DNA of 64,000 bases from NCBI GenBank assembly GCA_026119935.1, contig JALRMH010000046.1:186001-250000 (forward strand). Direction: 5' to 3'. The notes beneath the pieces were generated by a model. The model worked only from the letters and a program-made list of their open reading frames with translations, was not told the DNA's origin and made no database searches. Shown piece after piece: positions 23,557-34,586 of this stretch; the first letter of the stretch is position 1, and each line of letters starts with the position of its first letter. This DNA is from Endothia cerciana. Its lineage: Eukaryota; Ascomycota; Sordariomycetes; Diaporthales; Cryphonectriaceae. The position numbers and the translations under genes are program-made.

Positions 23557-24757
23557 CGCTAGAGAGAGACTCGCCTCAGAACATTGGGCCCTCTCTTTGA
23601 GAAACGACTCGCAAGTGATCTGACAAGCCCACTGGTCCACAGAGAGCTAAGTAAGGGCTTTTCGCTAGAGCACCTCCAGACCTCGGGTGAAAATGCGCTC
23701 CCTCCCTTGGGCTGGGCCTCCCGACGTCGATGCCGCAGCCATTCGCGCGCCTTGCGCCCGCGACAAGAAAATGATGGCAGCTCCCGCTACTTCACCCGGT
23801 GTTCTCTGGCCTTTCCATCCCTCCATGCCGGATACACCCGGGAAGAAAGGGCTGGTCATATCAAACACCGGTGCGCCGAGTCTGGCCCGCCCAGGTTATC
23901 CGAGATGATGACACCTTTCAGGTCGCGGTGCCTGAGGATGAACCTCGTCACCGGCAAGACACGCCTTCAGGCAGGACGCCACCATCTACGTCGACGATAT
24001 CCCTCTGTATGAAGTGGTAGTTCGCCACTGTGAGAAGTGATGGGAGGGGTGGGGTGGGTTTGACAAGAGTGTGAGAACCTCCAAGATGACTTGTCTTTAG
24101 CGAGGGAGTGTGCCGACTTCGCTTAAGCGAGGTTGATATCAAGACTGACTGGTCTCCGTTGTGTCGGACGAGTTGTGCCCGGGTCTTGCTTGTAGCTCGC
24201 TGAACGGCATATGTTTCCACAGCCATCCGTGCGCAGAAACTGCTGCCCCATAGACACAAGTGAAGTGAGACTGCTCAGGCATGTTGGCTCCAAGTCTCTT
24301 AAGAAGGATCAGCAGTAGCAGGTACCCGATCGGTCATAATGCACTATAGCGAGATGCTGCCGGCGATGGGGAGGCTGGATTGGCTAGCTCTGGTCTTCAA
24401 TCGAACCGAATGCATTCGTCACATACTCCGTACATACATATTGACATACAAAATATTGACACAAATCTAGTTGCCCACAACCACAAGCGGGCAGTTAACT
24501 CCTTCCCCCGGCCATCCCCCCAGCCCTTCCACTACCCGTGAGGGACCCAAGTCCCAAGATGTCTATAGTGTGATTTGTGTTGTCGGACCCGGGGTGGGGG
24601 GGGGGGGGTGACCTCCCGGTGCCAGAAGTCTATCCTATCCCATCCCCGCCCGACGCCTGTAAAGAACCAGACATGGGATATCAAGCATATATTACCGCCC
24701 CGACGGCCCAGCACTGGACTTGTCTTCTCCCTTTCCTCCTCCCATGTCGCCTTCCGC
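22951..24757. other. convergent 1.8-kb spacer
   Basis: This lies between two converging 3' ends. It holds a TG microsatellite at 23519-23550 and a G tract near 24595-24608. No gene is seen. Confidence 0.65.
23519..23550. repeat. (TG)n microsatellite
   Basis: Sixteen TG dinucleotides are followed by a short CGCGC stretch, preceded by TATATAT. Alternating purine/pyrimidine sequence of this kind can adopt Z-form DNA, which is general knowledge and not shown here. Confidence 0.95.
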
Positions 24758-26662
24758 TTACTCCCGGGACACGTCGCGCCCAAAGAGCTTGGACTTGGCC
24801 CAGTCGTTCAGCACCAAGAGACGGTTTCGAGCTGTCAGTACGTATTAGTAATTGGAGACTCATGCAAGAGGGAAGGATGAGGAGACTTACTGCTAAAGCA
24901 CATAGAAAGGTACGCGCTCCTCCAGAACAGGTACGTCCAGGTACCGCCAGAAGCGACGTTGCCGTTGAACCACGCAACGTCCGCGACGGCCTTCTCACTG
25001 CCAATGTACGCCAGGCTGCCCTGGTGCGAGTAGTGGAACGGCTTGATGTCCTTGACGCGACGCAGCTGGCGCTCGTGGTCCTCGATCTGGCGGGCGACCT
25101 CGGCGGCGTTGCCGGGCTTCAGGTTGAGGGTGCTCGACAGCTCGCGGATGTTCTGTTCGAGGGCCTCCGTCTTGGCCATGTTGTTGAACAGCTTGGCCAG
25201 GAAGTTGCCCTCCTGGGAGGCCACCTGGGCCGTGGGCGCATACCCGGCCACGGCACAGTCACCCACGGCCCATATGTCGCGGGTGCCCTGCACGACCAGG
25301 TACTCGTTGACGGCGAGGCCGCGACGCGAGTCCTTCTGCGCGGGGATGTGGCCCATCAAGTCCTTCACGATAGGTCGGACTGCGTTGCCGGTTGCCCAGA
25401 CGAGGAGGCCGTAGGGGAGAGTGACACGCTCCTTGGTGCCGTCCGGCCTAGCTGCCTCGGCCTCGATGGTCTTGTCGGTGACCCTCTTGACCATGGTCTT
25501 GGTGAGGATGTCGATCTTCTCCTCCTTGAAGGTGCTCTCGGTATAGTCGATCAGCTGTTTGGAGAAGGAGGGCAGGACGTTAGGTAGGGCCTCGACGAGC
25601 GTCACCTTGAAGCGGTCGCTGATGTCGGGTATCAACCGCTTGATGTCCTCCTCGAAGAAGTCCTGCAGCTCACCGGCGAACTCGACACCCGTGGGGCCTC
25701 CGCCGACGACGACCATGTGCAGCAGTCTGTTGATCTCCCCGGGCTCCTGGTCCTTGAACGCGGCCGTCTCGACGCAGTCCATGATCTTCTTCCGGATGCG
25801 CTGGGCATCACCGATCTCCTTCAGGAAGCAGCCGTGCTCACGGACTCCAGGGATGCCGAAGGTGGCATTCTCGGCGCCCACACCGATGACCAGCATATCG
25901 TAGGGGACCTCAGTCTCGGACACGCTGCCCTTGATCTCGGACTCGTCCTTGATGCGGACAACCTTGCGCTCAGAATCGATGGCGGTGGCCTCGGCCTCGT
26001 AGTACTTGACGGCGGCCTTCTTCTGCTGGAGGATGGTGCGGACAGGCTCCATGATGGAGCGGTGCTCGATGGTCCCGGTGGTGCACGAGGGCAGGAGGGG
26101 CGTGAAGAGGAAGTAGTTGCGGGGCGAGATGACGACGACGTTGTAGTTCTCGGTGTCGAGCTTCTTGAGGAGCGCGACAGAGCCCCAGCCAGTACCTGCA
26201 CAGGGGGGAAGGGAATGGGTGTCAGAGATAGTTCATCTTCACAGTCGGTGCAGCGCGGGGCGGCAAGAGCTCACCAAGGATGACGAGGGTCTTCTTAGCA
26301 GGGTCTGGGTTGATCTGGGCCTCCGGGTGTCTGCTCTCCCAAACCTCGTAGCTGACGTAGGCGATGGTGCCCAGCACGGAGAGGTACATGAGGCGCCATG
26401 TCCACCTGATGGTCCTCCTCAGCTTTCCGGGCCTCTTGGGCGGGGGAGGAGGCGCATCGGAGTACTGGCGTTGTTGGGACCGGAGGGCGACAGGCCGTAT
26501 CCTGCCGCTGAGGGCTGGTCTGTAGGTAGCGGTAGTGAGGGGTCGAGCTGTAGGGTTGAGGATGCGAGATGCAACCGCAGACTGCTGGTGCAGGAGAGGG
26601 GCAATTCCGGACCGGCGGGTCGCGAGCTTGCTCAGGCCGAGGGCTCGCGATGAGGAAGCCAT
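24758..26662 (-). CDS. external alternative (type II) NADH:ubiquinone oxidoreductase, mitochondrial
   Basis: The model has three exons: 26662-26275, 26195-24891 and 24831-24758, giving 588 residues. Introns are 26196-26274 (GTGAGC...TGCAG) and 24832-24890 (GTAAGT...TGACAG). Residues 1-65 form a basic, Ser/Arg-rich mitochondrial presequence, followed by a proline stretch and a membrane segment (RLMYLSVLGTIAYVSYEVW) as in externally facing NDE enzymes. Two dinucleotide-binding folds are visible: LVILGTGWGSVALLKKL, split by intron 1, and MVVVGGGPTGVEFAGEL. The C-terminus WRSAYLSMCFSTRNR...FGRDVSRE is rebuilt across intron 2 and matches the membrane-anchoring end of the family. Family role: oxidises cytosolic NADH at the outer face of the inner membrane and reduces ubiquinone without proton pumping. 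No EF-hand insertion is seen, so it resembles the calcium-independent form. Confidence 0.93.
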
Positions 26663-29600
26663 AGCTTCGGCGAGGGTGGGAAGGGGGCGCAGGCGCCTGT
26701 AGGAGGGCTATGAGGGCTCAAGAATGCCGTCGAAGGATGTGCAGAGGAGCAATTCATAGGTCAGGGCCAGGTTTCTAGGTTTATAGGTGCGGTGATGAGG
26801 ATCATTGGAAACTCAAGGATGAGGTCTCCGGGGTGTGGGCCTGGAGGCTGCAGGGCGCGTCTTTTTTTTTTCCTTTTCCTTTCTTCTTCTTCCATTCCTT
26901 CCCCTTCTTTGATTTCCTTCTTCCTCTGAACGATAAGCAGATCTGACAGCTGATAAGCCTTGTCAAGCGCATCCGAGCCCTCTCGCCGAAGCGCAACCGG
27001 AGCTGGCCTGGGAATTTTCTCGGCGAAAGCTCGCACTCGCCGTCGCCAAAGTCCGGGAACCAGAAGTTGCAACACGTGCAGTGCCGAATCTAAATGTTTC
27101 TTCCTGAAGCATCACAGCATTCCCTCCTGGGCCCTCGATGTTTGATATCACCCGAGGGCCCTGGGACAAGCTGAACGTTGGGTTAGCACGCTGCGGTGAG
27201 CAGCCAAAATCTCGAAAATGACGCAGGATCCATCCCGCCTCTTGGCTTCAGGGGGTGGTGGGTGACAGGTTCCCGGGTCGAGTCACTGCAGCATCCTGTG
27301 CGGATCCGTACAACGATTAGGTTTCCGAGGTTTTGCACAGCGCGGCCGCGCGCGACCTGCGGACGACGGGATGCGGACGACGGGAGATAGGATCCAGCCG
27401 TCAGAGCTCCGCTGGCCCTCGCTGCGAGGGGACGCAGGGCCCTTATCACGCTTGGTACTGCTGCAGGCTTGAAGCCCCCCTGTGCCGGCTGACTCGGGAG
27501 CTCCTCCGGTCTTCTCCCGGAGGGCCGTATCTATATTTTTTCGGCCCTGGCTCCGGCAGACTCAGCGGCGTCGACGGCGAAATGCGGGGTGCCCTGATCA
27601 GTCAGAGGGCTGGCTGATCACGAGTGAACGTGTCGAGCACGTCAGATCCAGGTGCGTCGGTACAGCGGGAGTGACCAGTCCCAGACGCCGCTGCAACCCG
27701 GAGGAGGGGGGAAAGAAGAAAACAAGAAGGGCCATCGACCAAAAGATGTCGTGGTATGGACAGAGTCTACCAGACACGGTGCCTACACGAAGGCAGGAAT
27801 GCCAAGCTCGCACGAGAATCGGCCTTACAGCTAGCACATGTGGTCTAGTTTGGGCGATTCGCCGGGTTGGGAACGGCAGGTGCCTGCCTCTGACACTGGT
27901 ACGGAGAGTTGCGCCAGCTGCAGAATCTCCTCCGTGGCCGCTCCCGTGGGCAGATGGGGTCGTCAGCGTCCTCAAGGCCATGTCGTCGTACCTGGAGAGC
28001 ACGCCCTTGCAAGCCGTTCGTGTGGGTAAGTGGTGGAAGAACCCCTCTCAAGCCACCGTTACACCGCTACAAACATGAAAGAGGATGAGGTCCGTCCGAC
28101 TCCTGTGATCTGCTATCGCCCCTATACAATCCTATAGAGCCAGGCGGAGGACTTCCCAGAGATGCGTGTCTCCCTAAAATATCTATCGTGTTTCCGCAGT
28201 CCCGGCTAGGTAAACAGGCGTCTCAAGTAAACACAGCACTCCTGGATGAACGACATCATTACCTGAAGACAAAATCCAACCAAGCCTTCTGATGTCAACA
28301 GCCATCTGAGATCTGACACAGGGGTCCCCGATGGGGCAACAGGGTCCTCGAGTCCAGATCGGGACGCGACATCTATGCATAGCCTCGTCAAAGGGCATCC
28401 AGTGCGCAAGCCCTCGAGAAGAACTCCGCCAGCTCGGGGTTCAAGATTCATGCCGCTCACGGCACCCTTGGTTAGGGCGTAAGAACACGCCACGCCCAAC
28501 ACAGTGTACTATGGTACTTACTGCTGGGCAGGCGGGGCAGGACAGGTCGTACGCAGGCTCAATGCCGGCTCGATGGTGGTAAGGCTGAGATGTTTGCTGA
28601 GTTGATGCTTGCCGGCAGCGGAACATACCCGCGAGAATAGCCTCCACCGCATTGCTAGACTATCTACTGTGCACTGGTGAGGCCTCTTCAGGTGGGGTCT
28701 CGTCTGGCCGAGACTAGCGAGATGGTGAACAATCGGACTTATTCACGCGATTTGGGACAGGGCGTCCGTCCCTTGGCCCAGGCATGGTCGGTGAGGGACT
28801 GCCTGAACGGGCAGGAGGCCCTCCAAGGGGCTGAGTGAACGGAACGAACGTGTGCTGACGACGCAACATAAGGCACGGCGGCGATATCTTCGGTCTTTAG
28901 GTGTATGGTTTGGGATCAGTCGTCCCTGCAGGAGCAGCCCGGGAGTTTTCCTATGCCTGGACCTAGACTGGAGGGGAGGGTCATACAAGGCTCGATCTGA
29001 CCACGCACCCGATAATCGCATGTGCTCGGTGGTAGTAGAGTAGACGGGTCGACAAGATCCAGTGCTCGTCTCAGGTTGTCCCTGTATTGCATGGTCCGCC
29101 CCCAGAACTCGGAGGCTCGGCTGTCCGCAGCCTAGGCGGCTCCAGAGGCCTGAAATGGGAGCGCAAGGTGCCTCGAGTCCTGTCCCTCCTGTGCACTCGC
29201 TCGGGATCCAGATGACGGCTACGGCGGGTAAGGGAGACCATGTGGGACAGGGAGCCTGTCCGTCCAAGCATGTTTACGATCTCTTGGCAGAACGGAAGCG
29301 TGGTCGCTTGCCAGTGGTTCGCGACTCGAGAAAGATCCCCCTTAACGTATCGAAACGCAGCTGGCCAAGTCGCGAGATCGGATGGGATGAGATGGCGCCC
29401 TTAGACTGGTATCAGGGCGAAGCAGGTTGCTATCACCGAAGGACATCGTCGCATCCGACCGACGACACTTCTGCGAGCTCGTGTGGAACTTGGGACCCTG
29501 GAAGAAGCCGAACGCGGCAGCCGTCAGTTGTGAGTCGTCGGATTGTATGATCACGAGAGTATCGAGACAAGAAGCTGGAGGGGGGTTTCCGGACTCCCAC

Positions 29601-31128
29601 AGGCCAGAAACCTGTCTGGTCTGCCGCCGAGATGGTCTTTTCGGAGAAGCCACAGGATCCCAGTTCCAAACAACCTCATTTCGACGAAGTTCGAAGGGGG
29701 CGCCTCCTCAGACCTGAAGGGCTCGTATAACCCGGGCGGGTGTTGCATCAGGGCAGGCGAGACGACTGGATCGACTCTGGAACTCTGGCGGGAGGTTTCT
29801 CCGGACGCCGCGCTAGTCCTCAGCAGGCCTGGTGCCTCTGCACATGTCCAGCCCCCTGTTGACCTTGAAACGGCGTCTCGACTTCTGAGACATGCGCCCT
29901 TTCCACCCTTCCCACCTCTCCACCAGTCTGCCTCACGTCGCTTGACGGCTTTTCCCAGCGACCGCATGAATGCGCATCCCCTCTAGCCCGGCCCTCGTAT
30001 AGGTCCCAGCTCTACAGCACGCACGCACGCACGCACGCGGCAGCCCCCATCCCTCAGCACCTCGGCAGCGAGAGATGCCCTGGACGGTGCTTTGCGATAG
30101 CATGCTTGGACACGCCTCAGCGTGCTGCATAGGCATACCCCGATGACCTGTCACCGGGGCTTCGCGCCACGCCCACAAGTGTGGCACTTCTCGTCCCATG
30201 CCTGCGTCTCGCTGCTACCGAACCGAGATTTCCAGCTGCATGCGACAGCCTGATCATATTACGGAGTGTGCTCGATCCAGTCAAGGCTGAAAGTTCTGCG
30301 GGAGGCTGGCTTCGTCCGTCTTCCCTGGGCGCTTCTGTGCGGACGACGCGAGCTGTGCTGGCTTCTCCCTCAGATCTATTGCCTCTTCGTATTCTATCTG
30401 GTCTAGTGACCTGGGTAGGGAGGGCCGAGCCTGGGCAGCCCAGGGCGAACCAGAAGTCGAGGTATGCTTTGCTCGAGCTCTTTATCGCCGGCTGGTCGCC
30501 GAGTGGTTACCGGGTCTAGAGCAGCGCCATGCCCGCAGTCGTCAGCTCTCATCGTCAGATAGATTCGCCGGTCCCTCTCGGTCCCCCATTAGTCCCTCTG
30601 CGGTGGGGCAGCTCTTTGGACAGTGCCAATCCGTGCGGGCTGTTTAAGCTTCGGCGACCCCTGATGATCCTACCATGAGGCTCGTTTGGAGTCGTGCCCG
30701 TTGCGGGTAGTTCCAACGCCATGACCGGATCATCCCTTCTTGGCCTCGCCCTGTTGCCAGACCGATCCCTAGCGCCAGACCAGGGCCCATCCGGAGAGGC
30801 TTGAACGGGACCCATGTTTCGTCGGTCGACCACGCGGCATTGTCTAGGTCTACTCCAGCCTTCCCCAGTCTGATACACGGTCACTTACCCAAACCTTCTC
30901 TCTCTTGGAAGTACCGCTCCCTCTTCCACCCTTCTTTCCCTCCTTCTTCCCTTCTTGTCAGGGCTGGCCTCTAAAACTTCTTCTGCCTTCACGTTCGTCT
31001 GGACAACGTCCATCCTACTGTCTCTTCCATCGTCTTGCACTGGCGCAAGCCTTTCGCTCTTCCCTTGTTTGCGACGCTGGCGTTAGGAAGGTTGAGATGT
31101 TGGCTTGAGCACCTGACAAGCGAATGGT
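26663..31128. other. 4.5-kb divergent spacer
   Basis: This lies between the divergent NADH dehydrogenase and membrane-protein genes. It contains the exact palindromic motif GTACTATGGTAC at 28506-28517 and a CACG tandem near 30013-30037. The many short frames are on both strands and look random. No gene is seen. Confidence 0.6.
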
Positions 31129-33137
31129 ATGGTGGACGCGATGGCCCCAGTTTTCGATCGCCAAGATGAAGAAGAGGGCACTCGAGTGAGGTCACCGCGG
31201 GGGGACTCGTGGCAGCGAGGCGCACAGGATACCAACGCGAAACGCGATCTCAGGGTTGGCCGAGGTTCATGGCAACGATCTGACGCCAGCCGCAAATTTC
31301 CACGAGACGACGGCCCAGTCCACGACGACGGTGACGACAACGACGGTGACAACGACGGTGGTGACGACGCAGGAGGAAACGGAGGGCTGGGGACGAGCCC
31401 TTTCGCATTCGATCCGCTCAGTCCACCCTCAGCTCTGACCAGTCCAACTGCGCCTGCGCTTCTCCTGACGACCGAGGCACCCACAACATCACCGACGTCG
31501 ACGTCGAGCTCACCGCACTCGACCAGCTCGTCGGTAGGCAACCCGGCTGCCATCAATCCTCAGGTATCGGTCAAACCAGTTGTGACTGTATCCTCTGTGA
31601 TAGTATTGACGACGACGACGTCATTGTCTCCGAGCTTAGCTACTTCTTCAAGCACGGAGACCTCATCCCTCATCGACTCTACCATCCTTTCTTCTACGAG
31701 GTCACATACGGCCTCGTTCACAGCCTCTTGTGGGGCTACTGCGGCCTTTGACGCCGCCTTTCCATCGCCAACGATCTTCCTCGATGACTCCGGTGATGAT
31801 CTAGATGATCACCATCACGACGACCATGGCCCGCCTCCAGGTGGCTTAAGCCCAACTGCCGAGGATGTCCTCATCTCGGCAGGCTCAATAGGTAAGCTTG
31901 TGTCACTGTCGTGCGCTGATGCTGGGGGGTGCAGAGTACGCTGACGGAGCACATCGATCTAGGCGCCTTTATCCTCATTTGCTTTGTTTGCTGGATGGGG
32001 ATGCGGATGTATAAGAAGTCCAAGAGGGCCAGGAACGGGACGGATGATGACGAATTCTCATCACCGAACGCACTACTCGCCAAAATACCTTACTTCGGGC
32101 GGAATCAAAGAGCCTGGCAGGACTTGGGCGGTCATGGCTCTCAATCGATGTATCAGGGTTCAAAATCCGGCATCTACTCCATTGGCGACGAACAAAACAT
32201 GACGCGGTCCCCATCGAAACAGGGTCCCACGAGCCTGCCCCAGCTGAATACCAACGTGTCTTACTCCAACGTCAATCCTTTCTCGGCGTCCTCTGGCGAC
32301 ACATACAGTACCCGTAGCGCACAGAGCCCACAAGACGTCACGACGCAGAATGCCGTTCCGTACTCACAACAATCAAAGGTCCTGCCCCCACTCCAGACCA
32401 GTTTCAGCCCAGCCAGTCAGGTCAGCAATCCCTTCACCTTACCTGAAGATGCCTCCTTCGACCCGAATAGCGCAGCACAATACGGCGCCGGAACGATGCA
32501 GACCTTCCAGACCGTGACCAGCGACCGCTCGCGCATGCCCGACCCGATCTACAACCAATCCGAGCTTGCGCGTCAGGCCTCGACAGCCTACGACCCGGCC
32601 AGAAGAGCTGTATATCGGGCCTCCGAGTTGTCGTCAATCTCTTCCGGCTTCGGGGACGGGGACATCATCGTACCTCCACCGGCAGCCCTACAGCAAGACC
32701 TTGGTCCTCGCCCACCCAGCTTCGCCAAGTCTGTGGCGAACCGGAGCGAGGAAGGTGGCCATGGTCAGAGGGATACTGTGTACACTACCACGAGCGAGGA
32801 CATGCCCGCGCGATACAGGTCGGTCAACAGCTGGGTGAACCAGCAGACCGGGCGCATCCAAAGACAGCAGCTGAGTGCGGGCGACGAGGACATCCCTCCC
32901 GTCCCATCTCTGCCGGCTGAGGAGAGGTACACCATGATGATGGACGACGAGGAGCCCAGGCGATACGAGGATACGATGTCGCCACAGCCACCAGTTCCGA
33001 CCTTGCCGTCCAACAACGACGCCGAGCAGCAGTCCCAGAGACCGACTAGTATGTCGAGTATCAAGGAGAATGGCAACGAGCATTCGGACGGGCGGCCGCT
33101 CATCATGCCAGCGCCGCCATCGGATGCGACGCCGTAG
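31129..33137 (+). CDS. single-pass plasma-membrane-type protein with Ser/Thr-rich ectodomain
   Basis: Exons 31129-31891 and 31963-33137 give 645 residues. The intron 31892-31962 has donor GTAAGC, a CTGAC branch point and acceptor CTAG; it joins LISAGSIG to AFILICFVCWMGMRMYKK and so rebuilds one membrane segment (~250-270) followed by a basic stop-transfer. The N-terminal half is Asp/Gly-rich, then Ser/Thr-rich, with a His/Asp patch (DDHHHDDHG) just before the membrane. The C-terminal ~375 residues are polar and low-complexity (Ser, Pro, Gln, acidic), as in SKG6/Mid2-like fungal surface proteins. No cleavable signal peptide is visible, and the 5' end is uncertain: a short upstream exon could be missing. 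A cell-wall sensor or polarity role is only a suggestion from architecture. It converges on the RRM gene. Confidence 0.7.
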
Positions 33138-34586
33138 AGTGTGAACGTCCGAAGTCAGGACTGCGACCGGACTCTCGGCGGGAGTGTAACGACGCACGGA
33201 CGGAATCGATTTAAACGAAGAAAAGATACCAGGAGCCGTTGAGCTTCACGATTATCGCATTGCCGAATTGTACATATTCGTCACCCACATACGAACGCCC
33301 ACCCCTTCCACCTGCCTTCTCATCCTATCCTCTTGACTATCTGTCCTGCCCCAGCCTGGTGCTGCGAGGACGGACCTTCAGTCTCGGAGGGATAGACGTG
33401 GATCCGACGGTCGTGAGGACCCGCGGACCTTCACTCGTTGTAAAAAGGAAAGAAAGAAGGCCACGTACATACACATCCATGTGTCTTGAGCAGCATGTAC
33501 GCATAGATCTGCATCGAAGCAGCAGCCGTCAATCGGACGGGCTTCTCCTGCCCGCGTGCAGAGTGAGTGAGGTGTTTGGCACCGGTGTTGCGAGGCGCCT
33601 TCATGGGAGTGGTGTACCTCATTCAAAAAGCCGAGCGGCCGAATTATTAGCCCAAGGTCTACATAAATGAAAATAGTAATCTGACGAACATGGAAATATA
33701 TCCCCTCTATGTGCCCATCGCCATGGGTGCCTGCCAGGGCGCGCTTATTGCCACCCAGTGAGATCCCAAAACAGAGAATCCCACGTTCGTTCACGCTCCA
33801 CCTCCCCCCCCCCCCAAAAAAGCTCTTCACAATGTCTTCGAGACGTCTATACTCTTTCTACTGCGGGTGCTTACCTGCTTGTTCGGGGGCCCTCATCACC
33901 CACCGTGAGGTCGAGACCGCAACTGTGGCGTACCTAGACGGCCGGACCGAGGCGGCGGAGACCAGATGAAACGGCGCCCGCGTGCAGCCGTGCGAAATAC
34001 AGCTGGCTCTATTCAACGGGGAGTGAACCTCGGTCGATCTATACGAAAAGTGAGAGGAGGCCTCGAGCGTTCAAGGGGGGAAAGGAAATTGTCATTCTGG
34101 ATCCGGAAAGAACTTGCGATAATCCTCAAGAACTAGTAGCTAAGTGGCGGCGAAAGATCACCCCCTCGCCTCAAGGATGACTGCATCACCCCGTGCCCCG
34201 CGTACCATAGGTACACCAACAACCTCTGCGTTCTGATATGTCATCCAGCGGTGAGCTGGCAAGGAGAAGATGCAAGCAGCGCGGACGGGAACACCGGAAA
34301 AACAAGAAAGGGAAAGTTCGAGACTAATGCAGCATTGCTTTTTCGAGACGCCGTCAGCCTGAATCCGCCAATATCAACGGTCCACCCTCCCCCGGCACCT
34401 GTGATCACATGGATGGTTGGGCGTTAAGAGAAGCAATGTTGTTCTGGGCCTCATCCCGGTCCCCGTCACCCGGGTGAGGCTCCGGTCGGAAACACGCATC
34501 GCTAAACCCCCCCCCCCCCCCGAGTCAGGCAATCCGGAGTGCAGGTAGGACCCCCGCGCGCGCATGCCAATACCTACCGGTGCCGC
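33138..34586. other. convergent 1.4-kb spacer
   Basis: This holds the 3' UTRs of two converging genes, C tracts at about 33806-33816 and 34507-34521, and a near-copy of the palindromic motif (GTACCATAGGTAC) at 34202-34214. No gene is seen. Confidence 0.65.
34507..34521. repeat. poly(C) tract, 15 nt
   Basis: Fifteen consecutive C lie about 65 bp beyond the stop of the minus-strand RRM gene. Confidence 0.9.

Noticed and set aside
24577..25587. 336-codon plus-strand frame across the NADH dehydrogenase
   Set aside because: It is an antisense shadow of a well-recognised enzyme; the residues mirror the complementary codons and show no domain.
24758..26662. Bacterial-style operon or horizontally acquired block
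   Set aside because: Genes have fungal introns, alternate strands and large gaps; nothing suggests prokaryotic origin.
30480..30530. A-box-like TCGCCGAGTGGTTA
   Set aside because: No B box or complementary acceptor follows within a tRNA length.
31256..31438. Thr/Val-rich frame TTTVTTTTVTTTVV
   Set aside because: No ATG and no phase-consistent intron connects it to the downstream exon; kept only as an open question in the findings.
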